Shown: positions 1 through 5,102 of the stretch, piece by piece | How positions within the stretch are numbered: position 1 is the stretch's first letter | How the letters are laid out: every line of letters starts with the position of its first letter | Assembly: GCA_026417715.1 (NCBI GenBank) | Contig: JAOACU010000204.1 | Coordinates: forward strand, 1-5,544 | Direction: 5' to 3' | Source: Anaerolineae bacterium | Lineage (GTDB): Bacteria; Chloroflexota; Anaerolineae; UBA4142 | DNA length: 5,544 bases | Made by a program: the position numbers and the translations under genes | The notes under the pieces: generated by a model | Database searches by the model: none | What the model saw: the letters and a program-made list of their open reading frames with translations, nothing else | Told to the model about the DNA's origin: nothing

Positions 1-1
1 C

Positions 2-994
2 GAGTGGCGAATTCCGAATTCCGAACTCCGAACTCTGAACTCTGAACTCACGCATTACGAAATACGCAGTATCCCCTTCCCGCGCCTTTGGACGCACGCG
101 CGCCTTTCGTGGGAAATGCTCACGCGCGCGCCCGATGTGCTTTGGGTGCCTGCGCACGTCTTGCCACTTGTTCACCCGCGCCGTTCGTTTGTTACGATAC
201 ACGACTTGGGGCAGGTGCATTTTCCGCGTGCGCATCCGCCGCTCCAACGCGCATATCACAACTGGGCGGTCTGGTGGGCGGCGCGCACCGCGTCGCACAT
301 CTTTGCCGACTCTGAATCCACGCGCGACGACCTTTCGCGTTTCTTTCGCGTGCCCTCGGAAAAAATTTCGGTGGTGTATCCCGCGTACGACGCGCAACTG
401 TATCGTCCGATTCGCGACGCGGCGGTGATTGAACAAGTCAAAGCCAAGTATCGTATCAGCGGCGATTATGTGTTGACGATTGGCACCCTGCACCCGCGCA
501 AAAATTACGTGCGACTCATTGAAGCAGTGAAGAAGTTAGAGATTAGAGATTTGAGATTGGTGATTGTTGGGAAACGCGGTTGGTTATCCGATGAAATCGT
601 TAGACGTGCACAACTCTCTAATCTCCAATCTCCAATCACCATTCTCGACTACGTTCCTTCCACTGATCTCCCCGCCCTCCTCAGCGGCGCGCGTGTGTTC
701 GCGTTCCCCAGTTTGTACGAGGGGTTTGGTTTGCCGATTCTCGAAGCGCAAGCGTGCGGCACACCGGTTGTGTGTTCGATGACTTCATCGCTTCCCGAAG
801 TCGCTGGTGACGCCGCGCTCTTTTTCGATCCGCTTGACGTGGACGCAATCGCGGGCGCGATTCAACGTGCGTGGAACGACGATACACTACGCGCCAAGTT
901 GATCGCGCGCGGATTCGAGAACGTCAAGCGATTCTCGTGGGAGGTAAGTGCGCGACAGGTGTTACAGGCGTTTGAGGAGACGGGGGATGGATGA
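2..994 (+). CDS. Glycosyltransferase family 4 (GT-B fold), 5'-truncated by the window edge
   Basis: This is the C-terminal 330 residues of a retaining, nucleotide-sugar-dependent glycosyltransferase, probably cytoplasmic and acting in exopolysaccharide, lipopolysaccharide-like or glycolipid synthesis; donor and acceptor cannot be read. The frame is open from base 2, so the ATG at 116 is internal. The residues before it (IPFPRLWTHARLSWEM) match family sequence, and the true start lies outside the window. Visible landmarks are TIHDLG near base 200, ADSESTRDDL near 305, the sugar-nucleotide-binding GTLHPRKN (Arg at 497, Lys at 500), LVIVGKRGW near 555, and the E-x7-E motif EGFGLPILE (Glu codons at 719 and 743). 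The end, RFSWEVSARQVLQAFEE, is typical. With perhaps 40-60 residues missing, the length fits the family. Three heptamer tracts (9-70, 534-568, 612-646) are translated inside it, each beside a conserved strand where the family is variable. The stop lies in a fourth tract. Confidence 0.93.
   Translation, partial: EWRIPNSELRTLNSELTHYEIRSIPFPRLWTHARLSWEMLTRAPDVLWVPAHVLPLVHPRRSFVTIHDLGQVHFPRAHPPLQRAYHNWAVWWAARTASHIFADSESTRDDLSRFFRVPSEKISVVYPAYDAQLYRPIRDAAVIEQVKAKYRISGDYVLTIGTLHPRKNYVRLIEAVKKLEIRDLRLVIVGKRGWLSDEIVRRAQLSNLQSPITILDYVPSTDLPALLSGARVFAFPSLYEGFGLPILEAQACGTPVVCSMTSSLPEVAGDAALFFDPLDVDAIAGAIQRAWNDDTLRAKLIARGFENVKRFSWEVSARQVLQAFEETGDG
9..70 (+). repeat. Intragenic heptamer tract, GAAYTCY units then ACGNANT units
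   Basis: Six heptamers run in phase from 9 to 50 (gaattcc, gaattcc, gaactcc, gaactct, gaactct, gaactca). A second word class then starts, sharing the last base (acgcatt, acgaaat, acgcagt, 50-70). The tract lies in the open glycosyltransferase frame. Because three heptamers equal seven codons, it reads as a heptapeptide repeat, RIPNSEL then RTLNSEL. It ends just before the conserved IPFPRLW segment, so it probably forms a loop insert in the N-terminal Rossmann domain. Confidence 0.85.
534..568 (+). repeat. Intragenic heptamer tract, GATTAGA class
   Basis: Five units of seven bases run in phase: agttaga, gattaga, gatttga, gattggt, gattgtt. They encode the segment KLEIRDLRLVIVG, entering the conserved LVIVG strand of the C-terminal domain. 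The same word class forms the spacer at 3913-3954. In a pure gattaga tract, bases 551-553 would be an in-frame TAG; the unit gatttga makes it TTG (Leu). Confidence 0.8.
612..646 (+). repeat. Intragenic heptamer tract, inverted class (TAATCTC/CAATCTC)
   Basis: Five in-phase units: aactctc, taatctc, caatctc, caatcac, cattctc. These are the reverse complement of the GATTAGA/GATTGGA class, so this tract is inverted relative to 534-568. It encodes QLSNLQSPITIL just before the conserved DYVP segment. Bases 615-625 are exactly complementary to 539-549, and 633-646 are complementary to 553-566 with one mismatch, so the mRNA could form either of two alternative hairpins here. Confidence 0.8.
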
Positions 995-1101
995 CGGAGG
1001 ATGGAAGATTTTTGATTTTCGATTTGCGATTTCGATTGATAATGTAATCGGCAATCGGCAATCGAAAATCGGCAATCCAGAATCCTTCGTCTTTCGTCAA
1101 T
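985..1101 (+). repeat. Heptamer spacer spanning the glycosyltransferase stop and the S8 leader
   Basis: Two phase-locked blocks of eight heptamers are separated by five bases (1041-1045). Block one, 985-1040: ggatgga, tgacgga, ggatgga, agatttt, tgatttt, cgatttg, cgatttc, gattgat. Block two, 1046-1101: aatcggc, aatcggc, aatcgaa, aatcggc, aatccag, aatcctt, cgtcttt, cgtcaat. The glycosyltransferase stop TGA (992-994) is the first three bases of the second unit. I see no recognisable promoter and no Shine-Dalgarno site before the S8 start; almost the whole gap between the genes is repeat. Confidence 0.85.
1014..1070 (+). other. Imperfect hairpin formed by opposed heptamer blocks
   Basis: Bases 1014-1024 (gattttcgatt) are exactly complementary to 1060-1070 (aatcgaaaatc). 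A 2x2 mismatch follows inward, then 1027-1031 pairs with 1053-1057, and 1034-1037 can pair with 1046-1049. The stem follows the glycosyltransferase stop by about 20 bases. It is A+T-rich and has no U tract, so it is not a standard intrinsic terminator; it could stabilise a 3' end or be a by-product of inverted repeat words. Confidence 0.6.
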
Positions 1102-1107
1102 GCAAAA

Positions 1108-2604
1108 ATGAAACATTGTTTCGCTCTCATCTTGATTTTACTCATACTCACGGGTTCGACTTTCACGCCTCCTGCGCGCATTGACCCGCGCGTGCTTGCC
1201 GACACGGCGAACGGCGCGACTGCGCGTTTCATCGTCGTCTTGCGCGCGCAAACGAATACGCGCGCGCTCGTTGCGTCCGTGTCAGACCGCGCGGCGCGCG
1301 GGCGCATCGTCTTTGACGCGCTGCGCCGCGTGGCAAACGCATCGCAACCCGCTGTGCGCGCACAACTCGATGCGCTGGGTGCGCGCTATCGTGCGTTCAC
1401 CGTCATCAACGCGCTGGTCGTCGAAGGCAATCGCGCGGTGGTGGACGCGCTTGCGGCGCGCGCCGATGTGCTTGCCATCGAATCGGATCGCGCGTTTCGG
1501 GTCGAGTTGGCGCGCGTGGAGAGTGCGCCGCGCGCACCGCAGGGAGTCGAGTGGAACATCGGTAAAATCAACGTGCCAGCCGTGTGGGCACTCGGTTACA
1601 CAGGACAAAATATCGTGTATGCGAATGCAGATACCGGCGTGCAGTGGAATCACCCTGCGCTGATGTCCAAGTATCGCGGTTGGAACGGCGCGGCGAATCA
1701 CAACTACAATTGGTGGGACGCGATTCATTCGGACTTGAGTGGCAACGGAACAAATCCGTGTGGTTACAACCTCACCGCGCCGTGCGATGATCACGGACAC
1801 GGAACGCACGTGATGGGAACTGGTGTCGGCGATGATGGCGCGGGCAATCAAATCGGTGTGGCGCCGGGGGCGCGATGGATCGCGTGCCGAAATATGGAAG
1901 AAGGTTACGGCGCGCCAAGCACGTATATCGAATGCTTTGACTTTTTCCTCGCACCTTGGGATTTGAATCGGCAAAATCCTGATCCTGATAAACGTCCCGA
2001 TGTGGTGGGCAATTCGTACGGTTGTCCACCTAGCGAAGGTTGTTCGGCAAACAGTCTGCTGGTGGCGATGGACAATTTGCGCGCCGCCGGAATTTTTATG
2101 GCGGTCGCCGCAGGAAACGCAGGACCCAGTTGCGCGACGGTGAACGATCCACCCGCGATTTACGATTCGGCGATTAGCATCGGCGCGACTGATTCGAGTG
2201 ACGCTATCGTGAGTTTCAGCAGTCGCGGTCCCGTTACGATTGATGGAAGCAATCGGCGCAAGCCGGATTTTGTCGCGCCCGGTGTAGGAATTCGTTCGAG
2301 CATACCAACAAACGGTTACGGTTATAGTTCGGGGACTTCGATGGCAACACCACACGTTGCTGGCGCAGTGGCGTTGTTGTGGTCAGCGTTTCCCAGTTTG
2401 CGTCGCAACGTGGATTTGACCGAATCGGTGCTCGCAATCACTGCGACGCGCCTACCGATTACGCAACTGTGCGGCGATGATGCAGGACAGTATCCGAACA
2501 ATGTGCAAGGGCACGGACGGGTTGATGTGCGTGCGGCGTACGATTATTACGCGCGCGTCGGTCCGCCGCCGTACGTGTACTTTTTTCCGATAGTAATCAA
2601 ATGA
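1108..2604 (+). CDS. Secreted subtilisin-like serine protease (S8, bacillopeptidase F-like)
   Basis: This is a secreted serine endopeptidase of 498 residues. Residues 1-20 form a signal peptide (Lys2, then hydrophobic FALILILLIL) without a lipobox. Residues of about 38-132 look like an inhibitor-I9-type propeptide (RFIVVLRA... to ...VLAIESDRAFRV), expected to fold the enzyme and then be removed. The catalytic domain carries Asp175 (ADTGV), His231 (HGHGTHVMG), Asn337 (AAGNAGP) and Ser411 (GTSMATPHVAG), a complete triad with the oxyanion Asn. Motifs such as GVQWNHPAL, NHNYNWWD and GVAPGARWIACR point to the bacillopeptidase F-like branch. Eight cysteines after the signal (218, 226, 260, 276, 306, 312, 342, 455) suggest disulfides outside the cell. 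The C-terminus is PPPYVYFFPIVIK with no added domain. No other start lies between the upstream in-frame TAA (1045) and 1108, and no Shine-Dalgarno site is visible. The stop overlaps the M28 start. Confidence 0.95.
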   Translation: MKHCFALILILLILTGSTFTPPARIDPRVLADTANGATARFIVVLRAQTNTRALVASVSDRAARGRIVFDALRRVANASQPAVRAQLDALGARYRAFTVINALVVEGNRAVVDALAARADVLAIESDRAFRVELARVESAPRAPQGVEWNIGKINVPAVWALGYTGQNIVYANADTGVQWNHPALMSKYRGWNGAANHNYNWWDAIHSDLSGNGTNPCGYNLTAPCDDHGHGTHVMGTGVGDDGAGNQIGVAPGARWIACRNMEEGYGAPSTYIECFDFFLAPWDLNRQNPDPDKRPDVVGNSYGCPPSEGCSANSLLVAMDNLRAAGIFMAVAAGNAGPSCATVNDPPAIYDSAISIGATDSSDAIVSFSSRGPVTIDGSNRRKPDFVAPGVGIRSSIPTNGYGYSSGTSMATPHVAGAVALLWSAFPSLRRNVDLTESVLAITATRLPITQLCGDDAGQYPNNVQGHGRVDVRAAYDYYARVGPPPYVYFFPIVIK

Positions 2605-3920
2605 GCCAATCAGCCAATGAACCAATGAGCCAAATGACAAACATCTTTCGTCTTTCGTCCTTCGTCCTTCGTCCTGCCGGGCTTGTGGGCGCGTTGGTGC
2701 TGTTGGTCGCGTGTGCGGTGGCAACGCCAACACCAACACCTACACCGACACCCACGCCTACACCGCGCATCGAGTTCGATGCCGAACGCGCGCGTGAGCA
2801 CGTGCGCATACTCGCGGAAACGATTGGCGCGCGTGTGGCAGGGACGGACAATGCCGCGCGCGCCAGTGAATATATTGCGCAAGAGTTTGCGCGCTATGGT
2901 TACACTCTCCAAAACCAAGCGTTCACCTTCGAGAGTTGGGAAGATCGCGGTACGCGCGTTCAGATGGTCGTGCCTGAAGCGCGCGCGCTGGAGGCATACG
3001 CGTTGCAATACAGCCCTGCAGGTAACGTCGAAGCGGAACTCGTTGCGGTTAGCGGTGTTGGTGCGGAGAACGATTTTGCGCGCGTGAACGTGCGCGGTAA
3101 GATTGCGTTGGTGCAACGTGGCACACTGCCGTTTTCCGACAAAGCGCGGAATGCTGAACGCGCAGGCGCGCTGGCAACGATTGTCTACAACAACGCGCCC
3201 GAAATTTTCAGTGGCACGCTGCGCGAACGCACCACGCGCCCTGTGTTGGCGATTAGCGGACGCGACGGACAAGCACTGCTCGATGCACTCGCGCGCGGTA
3301 CAGTGAAAATCAAAATCGAAAGTGACACAGCCATCGAAAACAAATCAGCGCGCAATGTCATCGCGACGAAACGCGGCACGAGTGATGAAGTCATCGTTAT
3401 TGGCGCGCATTACGATTCGGTGAGTGCAGGCGCGGGCGCGAACGACAACGGATCGGGTGTGGCAGTGTTGCTGGAGGCCGCGCGCGTGCTGGCACACAAA
3501 TCGCTCAAGCATACACTCATCTTTGTCGCGTTCGATGCGGAGGAAATCGGTTTGGTGGGATCACGACAGTATGTTACATCGCTTGCCGATGACGCGCGCG
3601 GACACATCGTTGCGATGATCAATTTCGATATGCTGGGTGGTGGTTCAGGTCCACTCTTGCTCGATGGTGAAGGACGCATCGGCAAACTCGCGCTCGAAGC
3701 GGCACAAGAACTTGGTATCGCTGCGCGCAGTTTCAAGTTAGGTCAGGGCTATGGAAGCGACCATCAGTCGTTTCGCAGCGTAGGCATTGACGCGGTCTTT
3801 TTTATGCGCGAGTACACTTTGTTACACACACCGCACGATACGCTAGAGCAAATTCGCGCTGAATGGCTTGGCGAAGCCGGGCGTGTGGCAGTGCGGGTGG
3901 TGGAGAAAATTGGAGATTAG
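2601..3920 (+). CDS. M28-family zinc peptidase with PA domain, predicted lipoprotein
   Basis: Predicted exported zinc exopeptidase (aminopeptidase Y/Lap-like) of 439 residues. The signal ends in a lipobox, LLVAC with Cys38, so it is probably lipid-anchored. Seven Thr-Pro pairs (residues 42-55) then act as a spacer. A protease-associated domain covers about 135-235 (GKIALVQRG, PFSDKARNAERAGA). The M28 domain follows with all expected metal and catalytic residues: His270 (GAHYDS), Asp282 (GANDNGSG), Glu314-Glu315 (DAEEIG), Asp343 (NFDMLG) and His409 (LLHTPHDTL). The start at 2601 overlaps the S8 stop (ATGA), suggesting coupled translation; ATGs at 2625 and 2634 are alternatives. A GTG at 2685 would leave no basic n-region, so translation probably begins in the repeats. 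No Shine-Dalgarno site is seen. The stop TAG lies in the next repeat. Its partner is probably the S8 protease, whose peptide products it could trim. Confidence 0.93.
   Translation: MSQSANEPMSQMTNIFRLSSFVLRPAGLVGALVLLVACAVATPTPTPTPTPTPTPRIEFDAERAREHVRILAETIGARVAGTDNAARASEYIAQEFARYGYTLQNQAFTFESWEDRGTRVQMVVPEARALEAYALQYSPAGNVEAELVAVSGVGAENDFARVNVRGKIALVQRGTLPFSDKARNAERAGALATIVYNNAPEIFSGTLRERTTRPVLAISGRDGQALLDALARGTVKIKIESDTAIENKSARNVIATKRGTSDEVIVIGAHYDSVSAGAGANDNGSGVAVLLEAARVLAHKSLKHTLIFVAFDAEEIGLVGSRQYVTSLADDARGHIVAMINFDMLGGGSGPLLLDGEGRIGKLALEAAQELGIAARSFKLGQGYGSDHQSFRSVGIDAVFFMREYTLLHTPHDTLEQIRAEWLGEAGRVAVRVVEKIGD
2603..2634 (+). repeat. Octamer tract (GAGCCAAT class) at the S8/M28 junction
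   Basis: Four units of eight bases: gagccaat, cagccaat, gaaccaat, gagccaaa. The unit plus the flanking T yields ATG repeatedly, giving M28 candidate starts at 2601, 2625 and 2634. If 2601 is used, the tract encodes the first residues, MSQSANEPMSQM. Confidence 0.8.
2644..2678 (+). repeat. Heptamer tract (TCTTTCG/TCCTTCG) encoding the M28 signal-peptide n-region
   Basis: Five in-phase heptamers: tctttcg, tctttcg, tccttcg, tccttcg, tcctgcc. In the M28 frame they read IFRLSSFVLRPA, supplying both arginines before the hydrophobic core and lipobox. The same words occur just before the S8 gene (1084-1098). Confidence 0.85.
2724..2765 (+). repeat. Thr-Pro hexanucleotide repeat (7 copies)
   Basis: Seven Thr-Pro codon pairs encode the spacer between the lipid-anchored cysteine and the folded M28 domains. 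Threonine uses acg and aca, and proline uses cca, cct, ccg and ccc. This mix of synonymous codons suggests the peptide is maintained by selection and is not a recent slippage product. It differs in period and behaviour from the heptamer tracts. Confidence 0.9.
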
Positions 3921-3954
3921 AGATTAGAGATTAGAGATTAGAGATTGGAGATTA
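3913..3954 (+). repeat. Heptamer spacer (GAGATTA)6 between M28 and CoA-transferase A
   Basis: Six units: gagatta four times, gagattg, gagatta. The M28 stop TAG (3918-3920) spans the first unit and the next, and the last M28 residues (IGD) run into the tract. Since 7 is not divisible by 3, a pure tract of this word places TAG in all three forward frames every 21 bases. It ends four bases before the Shine-Dalgarno site of the next gene. Confidence 0.92.
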
Positions 3955-3957
3955 TGG

Positions 3958-3964
3958 AAGGAGG
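3958..3964 (+). promoter_or_regulatory. Shine-Dalgarno site that fixes the CoA-transferase A start
   Basis: AAGGAGG lies 10 bases before the ATG at 3975. The in-frame TTG (3945) and ATG (3954) lie upstream of or against this site and have no site of their own, so 3975 is the preferred start. It is the strongest ribosome-binding site in the window. Confidence 0.85.
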
Positions 3965-3974
3965 AAATGCAACG

Positions 3975-4967
3975 ATGCAAGTACTAGCACAAGGACGTGG
4001 TGAACTGATTCAACCGCCGGACGTGGAAGCGTTCCGCGAATGGAATCGCACACAAAAGTCGCGTCGCCTTGTGGACAAGGTGATGAGCGAACGCGAAGCC
4101 GTTGAACGTTTTGTGTTCGATGGATGTTACATCGGCACGGAATTGTATGGCAGTGTGCGCTGTCCGATGTCACTCACGCGCGAAGTGATTCGTCAACGCA
4201 AAAAAGATTTGCGCGTGTGCGGTCAAGGTGTTCTCGAACTCGATTTGTGGCTTGCGGCAGGACTGGTCAAGAAACTCGATGTGACCTACATCGGCTTGGA
4301 AGTGTTTGGCACATCTGCCGCGTTTCGCCGCGCCGTCGAGTCGGGACAAGTCGAAGCGTGTGTCGAGTGGTCGAATGGCGCGATTACGTGGCGAATGAAA
4401 GCCGCTGCGATGGGTGTGCCGTTCATTGCAACGCGCGCGATGCTCGGCTCCGATACGTTCGAGTACAGCGCGGCAAAAATCGTCACCGACCCGTTCACCG
4501 GCGCACCAGTGTGTTTGCTCCCCGCGCTCATCCTCGATGTCGCGCTGATTCACGTGCATCGCGCGGATCGGTTTGGCAACGCGCAAATTGATGGCATCAC
4601 CGGCTTTGCGTTTGAAATCGCGCGCGCGAGCAAGCGCGTCATCATCAGCACCGAAGAACTCATCTCCACAACCGAGATTCGCAAGTATCCCGAACGCACC
4701 GTCATTCCGTACTATCTGGTGGACGCAGTGGTGCACGCGCCGTTCGGTTCGCATCCCGGCGAAATGGCGTACGTGTACGATCGCGACGATGTGGCGTATC
4801 GCGAGTGGATTGACGCGAGTCAGACGGCGGAAGGCGCGCAAGCGTACCTCGACAAGTACGTGTACAACATTCCCGATCATCGCGCGTATCTCGATTTGTT
4901 TGGTGAAGCGCGATTGGCAGAGTTGGTCGCGCGGCGGATGAGACGCGAGGGGCGAGAGAGCGCGTGA
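3975..4967 (+). CDS. Family I CoA-transferase, subunit A (glutaconate CoA-transferase A-like)
   Basis: Predicted cytoplasmic alpha subunit of a two-subunit CoA-transferase that moves CoA between an acyl-CoA donor and a carboxylic acid. At 330 residues from the ATG at 3975 it matches the long glutaconate CoA-transferase A type better than the roughly 220-residue AtoD/ScoA type. Family-like segments are FDGCYIGTELYGSVRCPMSL (48-67), DVTYIGLEVFGTSAAFRRAVE (102-122, with the conserved G-x-x-x-x-F-R-R-x-x-E pattern), MKAAAMGVPFIATR (141-154), HRADRFGNAQIDG (195-207) and HAPFGSHPGEM (254-264). The B-subunit gene follows after 135 bases. The last residues (GRESA) and the stop are part of an octamer tract, so the natural C-terminus may vary between strains. 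The substrate is unknown; an IpdA-like ring-cleaving hydrolase subunit is the main alternative. Confidence 0.88.
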   Translation: MQVLAQGRGELIQPPDVEAFREWNRTQKSRRLVDKVMSEREAVERFVFDGCYIGTELYGSVRCPMSLTREVIRQRKKDLRVCGQGVLELDLWLAAGLVKKLDVTYIGLEVFGTSAAFRRAVESGQVEACVEWSNGAITWRMKAAAMGVPFIATRAMLGSDTFEYSAAKIVTDPFTGAPVCLLPALILDVALIHVHRADRFGNAQIDGITGFAFEIARASKRVIISTEELISTTEIRKYPERTVIPYYLVDAVVHAPFGSHPGEMAYVYDRDDVAYREWIDASQTAEGAQAYLDKYVYNIPDHRAYLDLFGEARLAELVARRMRREGRESA

Positions 4968-5023
4968 GCGAGAGAGCGAGGGAGCGAGAGAGCGAGAGAG
5001 CGAGAGAGCGAGGGAGCGAGAGC
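4952..5023 (+). repeat. Octamer tract (GCGAGAGA)9 across the CoA-transferase A stop
   Basis: Nine exactly phased 8-base units: gcgagaga, gcgcgtga, gcgagaga, gcgaggga, gcgagaga three times, gcgaggga, gcgagagc. The first two units are coding, and the stop TGA (4965-4967) ends the second. The + strand is almost pure purine apart from one C per unit. The gcgaggga units contain GAGG/GGAG, which resemble Shine-Dalgarno cores but have no start codon near them. Confidence 0.93.
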
Positions 5024-5033
5024 GCGAACATCG

Positions 5034-5094
5034 AACCTGCAACCTGCAACTGGAAACCTGTAACCTGAATTGAAACCTTGAACTTGCAACGCGG
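5034..5094 (+). repeat. Heptamer tract (AACCTGC class) before CoA-transferase B
   Basis: Units: aacctgc, aacctgc, aactgga, aacctgt, aacctga, a 5-base break (attga), then aaccttg, aacttgc, aacgcgg. The last unit runs into the Shine-Dalgarno site of subunit B. With the octamers before it, the tract fills nearly the whole gap between the A and B subunits; I see nothing else there. Confidence 0.85.
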
Positions 5095-5098
5095 AGGG
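5093..5098 (+). promoter_or_regulatory. Shine-Dalgarno site of CoA-transferase B
   Basis: GGAGGG lies four bases before the ATG at 5103, a slightly short but plausible spacing. It supports that start and independent translation initiation of subunit B. Confidence 0.75.
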
Positions 5099-5102
5099 CA
5101 CA

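Noticed and set aside
116..118. ATG at 116 as the glycosyltransferase start
   Set aside because: The frame is open to the left edge and family-like sequence (IPFPRLWTHARLSWEM) precedes it. No Shine-Dalgarno site is present, and a start here would remove part of the N-terminal domain.
1030..1050. Promoter before the S8 gene
   Set aside because: TTGATA/TAATGT-like words occur, but they are too close together for a -35/-10 pair and are explained by the repeat units.
1014..1070. Intrinsic terminator for the glycosyltransferase
   Set aside because: The stem is A+T-rich and mismatched with a long loop, and no U tract follows; kept only as a hairpin.
1282..2355. Reverse-strand open frame of 357 codons
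   Set aside because: It lies wholly opposite the S8 protease, which has a complete triad and signal peptide. Its Arg/His-rich content reflects antisense reading of GC-rich codons.
3945..3956. TTG 3945 or ATG 3954 as the CoA-transferase A start
   Set aside because: Both lie before or against AAGGAGG (3958-3964), which is well placed for ATG 3975, and the added residues come from the repeat tract.
4952..5094. CRISPR array
   Set aside because: The units are 7-8 bases and directly adjacent, with no unique spacers.
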